This document shows, piece by piece, positions 25,957 to 34,631 of a stretch of 64,000 nt of DNA. Below the pieces are notes generated by a model, which saw nothing but the letters and a program-made list of their open reading frames with translations, ran no database searches and had not been told where the DNA came from. The stretch is from Pistricoccus aurantiacus (lineage in GTDB: Bacteria; Pseudomonadota; Gammaproteobacteria; Pseudomonadales; Halomonadaceae). The DNA lies in the NCBI RefSeq assembly GCF_007954585.1, contig NZ_CP042382.1:1736001-1800000 (forward strand). The letters are read 5' to 3'. Position 1 is the stretch's first letter, and each line of letters begins with the position of its first letter. Made by a program: the position numbers and the translations under genes.

Positions 25957-28900
25957 CCGCCTCAAACAGGAGGCGGAAAAGGCCCAGACACTCGCCAAAG
26001 AGGCCAAAGAAAAGTTCAAAGACCTCTCTGCCGTCCCCAAGGCAGTGCGAGAGCAAGACCCGCTCTTCGTGGCAAAATCCGGGGAACTGTCCGCCGCTCA
26101 GAATACGGCGATCGAAAAGGGTCTGGAACGCCTGTCGGAGTATCGGGGCCTGCTCCGGATCAGCCTTAGCGACGCCAACATCGAGCGGCTCAACCCCGCC
26201 AACGGCGAAGGCGGGGAGCACACCCTTGAAATCATTGACGGTCGGGTCGAGGGAGAAGCCGATGCGTCGGCCCTGCTCGCTATCGTGTCGGAACGCGGCG
26301 GGGGCACGGATCGCGTCCGCAGTCACAGTCTGATCGACGCCTGCGTGCCGTCGGAGCACACCGTTCCCGCGACCGACGATGCCACAGCCTCTCCGGCGGC
26401 GCTCATTCCGCTGTCCCGAATAAGCCGTGCTGCAGCGCCGGGCGACCGCGTCTCTGTGGCCGTGCGCGTCGCGAACGCCCGCGGGCTTGCTCACGCCGGG
26501 ATCGATGTCGCGTTCAGCGTGACGGAAGGGGACGGCTTCATCAGCCCCTCCATCGCCAGAAGCAACGCCGAAGGCAGGGCCGAAGCCATGTGGATTCTCG
26601 GAACCGGTGAAGGCTTGCAGACACTCACGGCGACCGCGGCCGGGCTACCTGCCGTGACGTTTACCGTCACTGCATCGGAGGCATCTGCAGAACTCACGAC
26701 GGAGGAAGCGGAACGCCGGCTACTGGAGCGCATTGTCGGGCAGGTGCAAGAGCTTGAAGCGGCGGAAGCCACCGATGCCCTGCCCAGTCGCCCCGACCAG
26801 CAGAAGGTGCGAGAGGCCGTTCAGTCTCTGAAGCTGGAAGGCGGTCCCGCCGACGCCACCGCCTACCATGACTTCCACGTACTCCAGGTTGCGTTTAAGC
26901 ATGTGTGGACGGAGGCGTTCGATGAGGTGTTGAAGGAGCGAGCGAAGGCCCTTTACGAGGAAATCGTTCGCGTCAGGAACGAGGTCGGTCTCGACACTCC
27001 CGCGATTGAGTCGATTGCAGAAGTGAACCAGTTGCGAGAACTTATAGCGGAAGTCCGAGGGGACGAGGCAGTCCGGGCCTTGGAGCTTGTGCCACTCGAT
27101 GTTGCATACTTTTTCCCGGATGTTTCCCAGCGAGAATGGAACACTCTTAGCCGGCCTCAACAAGCTGCTGTGCATAGGCAAGCAGCGAAGGCTCTCGGCG
27201 GGGACAGGGAGAGAGAGGTTGCCCGAGAAGAGGTACGAGTTATAGTCTCCAGTCCAGAGGGACATGTGAGTAGAGTAGAAGGGCTTCTGCTTGACCTAGG
27301 CGATCGCCTATCCAAACCCTTCGCCTTCGATCTCTTCGCTCCCAACTCTTACAACTTCGGCATCATGCTGACGTACCGCCAGAAATGGGAGCCGCTGAGT
27401 TACCAGGCGGGTGATTTGGTGGCTACTATTCCGCTCGCTCCGGGCGAGACACGGAAGTTCACCAAGAAGGAGGTAATCAAGAAGAGCCGAGCCGAGAAAG
27501 AGATCGCCAAGGCGATGTCATCACGATCCGAGGAGCTGTCGGAGATCCGTCGAGCCGAGGCGGAAATTATGCGTAAGACCTCGATCGCCACTAACTTCAA
27601 GCAGACTGCTCAGGGCTCGTTCCAGATCGGGATCGCCGATATCGCCGGTTCAACCGAGTTTGCTCTCAATCAGGCCGAAGAGTCGGCTAGCAACAAGAAG
27701 GAGTTTCGTGAGTCGACGCTAAAGGCCGCCGAAGAGTACAAACAAGAGCGCGAGCTTCAGATCGAATCCACCTCGACGGAAGAGATCGAAACCACTACCT
27801 CGGGCGAAATCAGCAATCCGAACAACGAACTCACCGTCACCTACCTGTTCTATGAACTTCAGCGGCGCTACCGCATCAGTGAGCATATCCACCGGGTCAG
27901 GCCGGTGATTTTAATGGCGCAGGATGTCCCGGCACCCCATGAGATCGATGAGGACTGGCTGCTGGCGCACGAGTGGATCCTCCGTCGGGTGATCCTTGAT
28001 GACCTCTTTCTCCCAACTCTAGATTACCTGCAAACTCTAGCGAGTGACGAGATCGCACTCGAGGTTCTTCGTGGAGAAATGGAGCGCCAAGCCACAGTTG
28101 TCGACGAGACAAAAGCCCAAGTCGCCACTTCGAGTAGAGCCGTCGAAAGAGCCTTCGAAAAACTGCAGCAAGCCTTAACGGAGGAAATTTCCGGGGCTGC
28201 AGGAAGGGAAAGCGAAGGCATCATTGAAGACGTGGGCGAGTTCTTCTTTGGCGAGGCGGACGTGCCTGAAGAAGTGAGCCGTCTCAAAGTCGCGCGAGAG
28301 AGAGCAGCACTTGAGCGACTTGAACGTGAAGCTGAGGATCTGCGCTCGGAATTGGAGAAACATACCTCCGCTCTACATGAAGCTACACAGCAATACACCG
28401 ATGCGCTTAGGCGACAACTCGATCGCAGGACACAGGTTTCTGCACTGCGCATCCACGTCAAGCAGAACATCCTCTATTACCTGCAGGCTATCTGGGATCA
28501 CGAACCGCCGGATCAGCGGTTCTTCCGGCTCTACAACAAGAAAGTCAAGTGCCCCGATCTGGCGGAGGATTGCAAGGTCGAAGCCATCGATCCCCTTGCT
28601 GCACCAGGTCGTATGGATCCAATACTGGACCTTGGAAGAGACCTACCTGGCTCATCCGGCGGTTCGTCGCGTCGCACACCCGCGTGGATGGACTTTCGCT
28701 GCACGCCGACGATTTCCGGCGAAGAAGTCGATCTGGTACAGATCGCCGACCTCGATCATCCGCTCGGCTACAAAGGCAACTACATCATCTTTCCGCTCAA
28801 GGAATCCTGTTACCTGACAGACTTCATGATGCAGGAATACGTGGATGACTATTTTGGGGTCCGCGATCCGGACGAGTTCGGTAACTACACCATCGAAGAG

Positions 28901-29260
28901 CTGGCCGAGTTCATCCGCTGCGTCTGGCACCGCGACGACGTGACGGATAAGGACCGGGAAGTGCTGCGGGATATTTTCATCTACCGCCTCAGCGAGCCGC
29001 GCCGCTCTTCCGATGAGATCATCGTCCCCACAGGTCAGCTCTTCATCGAAGCCCTGACTGGCCGCCATCCGCTGCTGGAGGACTTCAAGCTCCGCCATCG
29101 CATGGAGGACGTCCGCAAGGTTCAGTCCGAGGTCCGCCACGCCGAACTGGAGAACCTGCGCCTGGCCGCACGGCTGGTGGCAGGAGAGCGAGAGGATCCA
29201 GAGATCGAGAAACGGATCCTGGTGGATCGAGACAGCGGCACCGTGGTGGATACGGAGTGA
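25957..29260 (+). pseudogene. 3' fragment of the IS-split gene: Ig-like and coiled-coil protein of unknown function
   Basis: This is the remaining 1100 codons of the gene that begins at 24101. In restored numbering it has a bacterial Ig-like (Big_1) domain at about 320-410 (GDRVSVAVRVANARG, FSVTEGDGFISPS). A conserved-looking middle follows (SYQAGDLVATIPLAPGETRK near 660), then two long charged coiled coils (about 673-783 and 870-1013). The segment NELTVTYLFYELQRRYRI separates them. I do not recognise the family. The frame extends back into the IS to a GTG at 25736, but that part is IS sequence. A truncated product could start at an internal codon. Confidence 0.8.
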
Positions 29261-29278
29261 TATTAACAAGAGGCAAAA

Positions 29279-30199
29279 ATGGTGGAGTACGGACGCAATG
29301 TAGATGTGAACGACCAATTGGGGTGCCTCCAGCGGGTCAAGCCGAGTTGCAGGCGGAAAGAAATGGTTGTCCCAGCAACCTATGCACAGCTGGAGAGATG
29401 GGTCAGAGATAACTGGATAGCCAGATGTGTTTGGAATGACGAAAGAGGTCTTCCGCTTGAGCGCCAGCGTGAGTTGGTGACGGGCAACCCGAGCCTTTGG
29501 AGAGTATGGTTGATCATACGTCGGCAGAGGGGACAGCGCGTTACGGTACTAGCAGATTTTGTGTGGGATGGTTGCCGCGTTGGCCGCATCGATTTTTATG
29601 TGGATCAATTGGTGCAGGTCACTCCGGGAGAGCCCTTTGTTCAGCACCTGCCCTCGGAAGAACCGATCCCAGAAGAGGATCTGCCGAGTCGTCCGTCCGT
29701 GGAGGATCCAACACCGAGCCTGCGTGAGTTCAGGCCAGGTCCCCCGAGTCCTACTGTTTTCCTCCGTGGTCTGCGAATCATTCTCAAGGGGTACCGAGCC
29801 GGGTTGGAGTTGGGACGTGAGGTGCCGCTCTATGGTGGACGTGCTTATGGTTTTGCTGACACGCTGGCCCGGATGGCATCCACTCTACCCAACGATGCGG
29901 AGTCGATCCATGGCTTTAGGCCTCTAGAACCACGCCCTGACACGGACGCGGCTGTAATTCGTCGTGCTGGCGGAAATCAAACTTGGCTTCGTGGGTACCG
30001 CGAAGGATTCGCTCGCGCCTTGCGCCATCTGCGCGAAAATTTCGAGGTCTTACCCATACGTGGCCAGGCATTCCCATCAGTCTTCTACCTACGCGCTCTA
30101 CAAATGAGATACGGCGCGAGCCGGCGAGCAGTCCGCCAGGGGTTGATTCGAGAATACATGAACATCGACGTTGACTGGCGTCAATACGTGGATGATTGA
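29279..30199 (+). CDS. Hypothetical protein downstream of the split gene
   Basis: The 306-residue product has no family I recognise. It lacks a signal peptide and membrane spans. An N-terminal part rich in Trp and Arg (RWVRDNWIARCVWNDERGLP) is joined by an acidic, proline-rich linker (about 120-155) to a helical C-terminal part (ILKGYRAGLELGREVPLYGG). AAGAGG lies 5 nt before the ATG. It starts 18 nt after the split gene and probably shared its transcript, so the IS may reduce its expression. Confidence 0.65.
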   Translation: MVEYGRNVDVNDQLGCLQRVKPSCRRKEMVVPATYAQLERWVRDNWIARCVWNDERGLPLERQRELVTGNPSLWRVWLIIRRQRGQRVTVLADFVWDGCRVGRIDFYVDQLVQVTPGEPFVQHLPSEEPIPEEDLPSRPSVEDPTPSLREFRPGPPSPTVFLRGLRIILKGYRAGLELGREVPLYGGRAYGFADTLARMASTLPNDAESIHGFRPLEPRPDTDAAVIRRAGGNQTWLRGYREGFARALRHLRENFEVLPIRGQAFPSVFYLRALQMRYGASRRAVRQGLIREYMNIDVDWRQYVDD

Positions 30200-30365
30200 T
30201 GGTTGCTCCCAGAGACGGCTCGTCTCGCCTATATATCTTCGAGGTGCTACAGCAGTTTTGTATGTGGAGCTCGACTACACGGGGAGGGGAGAAGCCGAGA
30301 TCACTGACATCGTATTTCGTCTCGGTGAGGAATTGTACGAGAATCGCCGCCGGCTGCACGAATGA
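30192..30365 (+). CDS. Possible 57-residue protein overlapping the preceding gene's end
   Basis: The ATG at 30192 lies 8 nt inside the end of the preceding gene, and the frame runs to a TGA at 30363-30365. The second half, TAVLYVELDYTGRGEAEITD, looks like real protein (beta strand followed by an acidic helix). It may be a coupled third gene of the cluster or the remnant of a longer one. Confidence 0.4.
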   Translation: MIDGCSQRRLVSPIYLRGATAVLYVELDYTGRGEAEITDIVFRLGEELYENRRRLHE

Positions 30366-30670
30366 CGCGACCGCTGTGGTCCCGGCGTAAGTTGCCCGCG
30401 ATGAAACGGTTCAGTGACGAGAGCTGGCTATTGGTGAGTCACAGCCGCGCTACGGCGGTGGCAATCGCGCCGGGGCTGACTGCCTGGGATACGGGCGAGA
30501 TGTAGACAACGGAATCTGTGACTATGAGCACCGTTCTCAGGGCTAGGCCGGGAGCCCATGCGTCCAAGCTTGGTAGGAGCCGGCATCGCACCATCCGAAC
30601 TTAAGTACGCGGCATCGCCGAGGCCTGCGTCCACGCCCGGCAGCAACTTTACGGCACAGTAGAACTAGTG
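30366..30670. other. Non-coding, apparently decayed region
   Basis: No convincing gene is present. A 34-codon frame from an ATG at 30401 has no recognisable content and no clear ribosome site. The region runs straight into a broken copy of the SARP-hydrolase 3' end, which fits decay after recombination. Confidence 0.5.
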
Positions 30671-30859
30671 TGCATACCCACTCTGGTCACTCACTCGCAA
30701 CGAGACGGGCGCATTCCGATCGGCTTGGCCCAGGAAATCGCCGCCACCATTCCCAATGCGCAGTTCATGAGCTTGGCGAGCGATGGTCATCTGCTGCTGG
30801 GCCGCGAGCCGGCGGCCCAGGAATTCGTCGAGGCGGTGAGGCGGTTTATCGCGGGGTAG
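30671..30859 (+). pseudogene. Remnant of the SARP-hydrolase gene (C-terminal ~62 codons)
   Basis: This stretch encodes IPTLVTHSQRDGRIPI through SDGHLLLGREPAAQEF and stops at TAG. It closely matches the C-terminal part of the regulator at 22297-23874 (nucleotides about 23689-23873). The upstream nine tenths of that gene are absent, so this is a fragment. Differences spread along it show an old duplication or a fragment of a separate paralogue. Confidence 0.85.
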
Positions 30860-30871
30860 GCGATAGGGAGG

Positions 30872-31319
30872 TCACGCTTCGTTGATACGCTCGATGACGA
30901 TGGTTTTGTCAAAGCGCTCGAAATCCTTGATGTTGTGGGTCAATAGGCAAGGGATATCGTAGGCGAGAAGGGTCGCCACGATATTGGCATCATGAACCTG
31001 TTTGCCGCCGATAGGAAAATCGTTCACCAACCTAGTCAACTGGTTGGTTACGGTGGCGGTATCGTCGGCGATATGGAAGTGCTCGACAAACTGATCGACC
31101 TGCTCGAGCACCGTGGCTTTGGATAGATTCTCGAAAGTTTGCGGGCGGGTCATGGTCACCAGATATTCGCGAATGATCTGTCGACTAATCCAGAGGGTCC
31201 GACCCCCCCCAGCGCGCCGTATTGATTGCTGCCAGTGCCTGTTCATGGAACGGTGTTTCCATGACATTAGCGTAAATCAAAATGTTGGTATCGATGAATA
31301 GCGCGTTACCGTCCGTCAT
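30872..31319 (-). pseudogene. PIN-domain (VapC-like) toxin gene, frameshifted in a G tract
   Basis: From the ATG at 31319 the frame encodes the PIN start FIDTNILIYANVM, then meets a run of eight G on this strand (31210-31203) and stops at 31185-31187 after 44 codons. With seven G the frame would continue as RTLWISRQIIREYL through VHDANIVATLLA and LLTHNIKDFERF to 30872, giving about 148 residues with all acidic PIN motifs. It overlaps the antitoxin gene by 14 nt. Either the toxin is off by slippage or mutation, or the run was misread. Confidence 0.8.
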
Positions 31320-31539
31320 CGCTGTACATATCCTCCCGGCGCAGACTCAAATCCTTAGGCCACTTGCCTACGCTGATAACAGGAAAATCCAGCGTTTCCT
31401 TCTTATCAGCGACTTCCTCTTCGCGCGCCGTGCGCTCCTTCAGAAAATCCACGAAATCTTCGACCTGCGCGAACCGATCTTCCGGGAGCGATTGAATCTT
31501 CTCCAGTAACATCTGGGTCTTGTGCATCGCGACGGACAT
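31306..31539 (-). CDS. VapB-like antitoxin (DUF2281-type)
   Basis: The 77-residue product has the pattern of small antitoxins paired with PIN toxins: an N-terminal helix with LLEKIQSLPEDRFAQVEDFV and DFLKERTAREEE, then a C-terminal tail likely to bind the toxin. GGAGG lies 7 nt before the ATG at 31539. The last 14 nt overlap the start of the toxin frame, the usual arrangement. The antitoxin looks intact while its toxin is frameshifted. Confidence 0.75.
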   Translation of the reverse strand: MSVAMHKTQMLLEKIQSLPEDRFAQVEDFVDFLKERTAREEEVADKKETLDFPVISVGKWPKDLSLRREDMYSDDGR

Positions 31540-31628
31540 GGTGCACCTCCAGCCACTGCCATCATTGATCGCTTGTGTTCTCTTTATCCCATTTTTGGCT
31601 CGGCTTGACCACAAGGCAATCGCCTTTG

Positions 31629-31687
31629 GCCGCGCGCCGGCGGCGCAGGAATTCGTCGAAGCGGTGAGGCTCTTCGTGACGGGGTAG
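31629..31687 (+). pseudogene. Second, shorter remnant of the SARP-hydrolase 3' end
   Basis: About 59 nt encode GRAPAAQEFVEAVRLFVTG and a TAG. It matches the last 19 codons of the regulator at 22297-23874 and of the remnant ending at 30859. It lies just upstream of the LysE-family gene and downstream (on the other strand) of the toxin-antitoxin pair. Confidence 0.75.
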
Positions 31688-31696
31688 GGCAGAATA

Positions 31697-32350
31697 ATGA
31701 CTGGCGACTCTTCAATATGGAAATACTTCGTGATGTTCGATTACACCCTTCTGCACTGGGCCACCTTCGGCTCCGCGGCAATCCTGCTCAACCTTTCACC
31801 GGGTCCCGACATGGCGTTCATTCTGGGACAGACGGCCACCGGCGGCCAACGCGCCGGTTTCGCCGCGATGTTTGGTGTCTGGACCGGTGCCTTCCTGCAT
31901 GTATTGATGGCGGCGGCCGGACTTTCGGCGGTCGCGTTCTCGGTCGTCAAGTGGATTGGCGCCGCCTATCTGATCTGGCTGGGTATCAAGATGCTCACAT
32001 CAGCGGGTGGGGCGCTTGCCGCGGATACGCCGCCAAGCCCGCAAGCGTCCTGGAAAACCTTCCGGCAAGGTATGCTGGTGTCGGCGCTCAATCCCAAGGT
32101 CGCGATATTCTTTCTCGCTTTCCTGCCGCAATTCGTGGTGGCGGGCGCCGGGCCGATGTCGGCGCAACTGTTTCTTCACGGCGCGCTGATCATCGCCATC
32201 GCCGCACTCATCGAACCGCCGCTGGTCATCGCCGGGGCGCGGCTGGCAACTGCGCTGCGCTACAATCGTCGCTTGGCAGCCTGGCTCGATAGAGGCCTGG
32301 GCGGCCTCTTCGTCGGGTTGGGTGTTCGTCTTGCCTTGAGCGAACGCTAG
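31697..32350 (+). CDS. LysE-family exporter
   Basis: The 217-residue inner-membrane protein belongs to the LysE/RhtB translocators that export amino acids. The signature LNLSPGPDMAFILGQTATGG lies at about 31-50, followed by about five more hydrophobic spans and the motif SALNPKVAIFFLAFLPQF. The substrate cannot be assigned. ATG 31697 is used (AGGG about 10 nt upstream); ATG 31733 would also give a complete protein. Confidence 0.88.
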   Translation: MTGDSSIWKYFVMFDYTLLHWATFGSAAILLNLSPGPDMAFILGQTATGGQRAGFAAMFGVWTGAFLHVLMAAAGLSAVAFSVVKWIGAAYLIWLGIKMLTSAGGALAADTPPSPQASWKTFRQGMLVSALNPKVAIFFLAFLPQFVVAGAGPMSAQLFLHGALIIAIAALIEPPLVIAGARLATALRYNRRLAAWLDRGLGGLFVGLGVRLALSER

Positions 32351-32388
32351 GCCTGTTCAATAAACCGATGGCGCTATGCCTATTCTGT

Positions 32389-32982
32389 TCATAACTGGCG
32401 CTTTATATCATGTAGCGCCTGCTCGCCAAGTACCGTCGGCGCGACTACAGGCGTGCCGCTCTCCGAGAAAAAAGGCGTTTTCCGGTAGTCGCCGTTCAGC
32501 CGTGCGGTCAGGAACATGCGACCCGCGCGCCAGACACCGCCGGGCAGGCCGGTGGTTTTCGGCTTGGGCTCGCCCTTGGCGTGGCGGGTAAAGACGCGCA
32601 TGCGCACCGGGCCGAAGGCCTCGTCCAGCGAATCCTGCTCGCTCGTCAGGCAATCGGCGACCAGACCGACGAAGGAAAGCTTGAAATTGGCCGGAGTGTT
32701 GCCGATGGCGGTATTGCAGCAGGCCGCGTACCAGCGCAGCAGCCCCTTCGGGGTCAGACGCATGCAGGCCAGATGCTCGAGCCCCTGGGTAAAGGTGACA
32801 TGCCTGGGCAGGAGTTGAACGACATCGCTGCCGCCGGCGGCATCGAGGATCTCCTTCTCGCGCTTCAGGCAATGCGCGAAGGCCTGGCAGTCCGTGCAGT
32901 AGCAGACGCAGCGGTTAACCTGGCTCGGCGGCGTCAGGCGGCCTTGCAGCTTGCCGCAGCGGCAGCGTATCCAATGACTCAT
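32389..32982 (-). CDS. DUF6151-like, cysteine-rich GFA-related protein
   Basis: The 197-residue product carries a Cys pattern like that of GFA-type zinc proteins: IRCRCGKLQG near the N terminus, then CVCYCTDCQAFAHCL and later YAACCNTAIGNT. These residues likely bind zinc. Its role is unknown; the DUF6151 assignment is from the overall pattern. It is divergent from the BCCT-like gene at 33053, with a 70-nt gap. Confidence 0.7.
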   Translation of the reverse strand: MSHWIRCRCGKLQGRLTPPSQVNRCVCYCTDCQAFAHCLKREKEILDAAGGSDVVQLLPRHVTFTQGLEHLACMRLTPKGLLRWYAACCNTAIGNTPANFKLSFVGLVADCLTSEQDSLDEAFGPVRMRVFTRHAKGEPKPKTTGLPGGVWRAGRMFLTARLNGDYRKTPFFSESGTPVVAPTVLGEQALHDIKRQL

Positions 32983-33052
32983 GAAGAATTCTCCCTCGGG
33001 AAGCGCGACGCTGAAAAATACGGTATGTTTCGCGCGGTGACATGGAGGTTAT

Positions 33053-34588
33053 ATGAAAGACATGATGCTTGATTACAAGATATTTGTACCCGCCTTGCTG
33101 ATCGTCGTTGCGATCAGCGTCCCTTTCGTTCTTTATGAACAGCGCTCACTGGATCTGCTCAATGGCATATTCGATGCCATCGTTCATGGGTTCAGTTGGG
33201 GCTATCTCTGGTACGGCGTTGCCTTGGTGATCATAGGACTTTACCTGGCCTTTTCCCGCTACGGTCGTGTCGTCCTGGGAGATCCCAAGAAGGCGCCTCG
33301 CTTCACCCTGTTCGAGTATGCCTCCATCCTGATCGCCATGGGACTCGGTTCCACCATCATGCGCACCGGCATGCTGCAGTGGACTGCGGTGGCCAACGAT
33401 CCGCCGGCGGGGGTAGAGGCCGGCTCGCCGGAGTCCCTGTTGTGGGGTGGCGCTTATGGCATGTTTCTGTGGGGTTTTCAGGTGTTCGCGATTTTCGTGA
33501 TCATCGCCCCGGCCATGGGATATATCCTGCACGTACGTCAGCGTCCCTTGATGCGCATTTCGGAAGCCTCGCGCAGCGTGCTCGGCGACAGAGTGGTCGA
33601 TGGCCTGGGCGGAGCGTTCCTGGATATCCTGTTCCTGGTCAGCATTCTCAGCGGCGCGGCGGTGACCCTGGGGCTGGGCGCGCCCATCGTGACCTACAAC
33701 CTGGCGGAACTGATCGATATCGAGGTGACGTTCAGCCTGACCCTGACGGTGACCCTTGTCTGGGTCGTGATGTTCTCGATCAGCGCCTATCTGGGCATCG
33801 AAAAGGGCATCAAGCGCCTGAGCACCTTCAATATCTATCTGGCCGGCGCCTTTGCACTGTTCATTCTTTTCGCCGGGCCGGGGGTGTTCATCCTGAACTT
33901 CTTCTCGGACAGCATCGCCTTTCTGTTCTCGCGTTATCTGGAAATGTCACTAGGCACCGGATCCGTACGCGAGGGCGGCGCCTCCCACGTGCAGAGCAAT
34001 ACCGTGTTCTGGTTTGCCTACAGCGCCACCTGGGCACTGCTGCACAGCGTCTTCGCGGCAAAGATTTCCTACGGGCGCACGATCAAGGAGATGATCCTGA
34101 CCTACCTGCTGGCGCCAGCGGCGATCGCCTGGGTGGCCAGCGGGGTGCTGGGGGGGCTGGGCGTCTATCATTATCTGGAAGGCAATCTCGACGTCCTGGT
34201 GCTGGTGGAAGAACAGGCGCGCATGGTGGCGATCCCGAGCATCCTCGAAACCCTGCCGCTGGGCAATCTGGCGGTGGCGGTATTTATCCTGGTGGCGATG
34301 ATTTTCCTGACCACTACCTTGGATTCAACGACCTACACCGTGGCCGCCTACACCAGCACCCGGGACATGAGCCACAACGAGCCGGCTCGGATACTGCGCA
34401 TCGTCATTGCCCTGGTGATCACGGCGATGGCGCTGGTCCTCATGCAGGTGGGAGGATTGGCGCCGCTGGAGGTGGTCTCCGGGCTGATGGGGCTTCCGGT
34501 GATCGTCATTCAGTTCCTGCTGATTGTTGCGGCGAAGAAGATGATGGATGAGGATCAGGCCTGGAAATATAACGTGCGCGAGTCTTGA
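33053..34588 (+). CDS. Divergent BCCT-family transporter
   Basis: The 511-residue product has about 12 membrane spans and the general BCCT layout: YGRVVLGDPKKAPRFTLFEY in the first third and KISYGRTIKEMI after span 8. However, the tryptophan-rich signature is altered: where typical members read YWAW, this protein has FWFAYSATW. The glycine segment is IAMGLGSTIMRTGMLQW instead of the usual GIG..MFWGVAEP. It is therefore a distant member, possibly with another substrate than betaine or choline. GGAGG lies 4 nt before the ATG. It converges on a standard BCCT gene. Confidence 0.85.
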   Translation: MKDMMLDYKIFVPALLIVVAISVPFVLYEQRSLDLLNGIFDAIVHGFSWGYLWYGVALVIIGLYLAFSRYGRVVLGDPKKAPRFTLFEYASILIAMGLGSTIMRTGMLQWTAVANDPPAGVEAGSPESLLWGGAYGMFLWGFQVFAIFVIIAPAMGYILHVRQRPLMRISEASRSVLGDRVVDGLGGAFLDILFLVSILSGAAVTLGLGAPIVTYNLAELIDIEVTFSLTLTVTLVWVVMFSISAYLGIEKGIKRLSTFNIYLAGAFALFILFAGPGVFILNFFSDSIAFLFSRYLEMSLGTGSVREGGASHVQSNTVFWFAYSATWALLHSVFAAKISYGRTIKEMILTYLLAPAAIAWVASGVLGGLGVYHYLEGNLDVLVLVEEQARMVAIPSILETLPLGNLAVAVFILVAMIFLTTTLDSTTYTVAAYTSTRDMSHNEPARILRIVIALVITAMALVLMQVGGLAPLEVVSGLMGLPVIVIQFLLIVAAKKMMDEDQAWKYNVRES

Positions 34589-34606
34589 GCGGCCTGCTGG
34601 CCGCTC
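34587..34606. terminator. Hairpin between convergent BCCT genes
   Basis: GAGCGGCC and GGCCGCTC form a perfect 8-bp stem with loop TGCT. The stem starts inside the stop codon of the upstream gene. There is no long T run, so the assignment is moderate. Confidence 0.55.
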
Positions 34607-34631
34607 TGACAGTTGCTTTGCGCTCGTTGCG

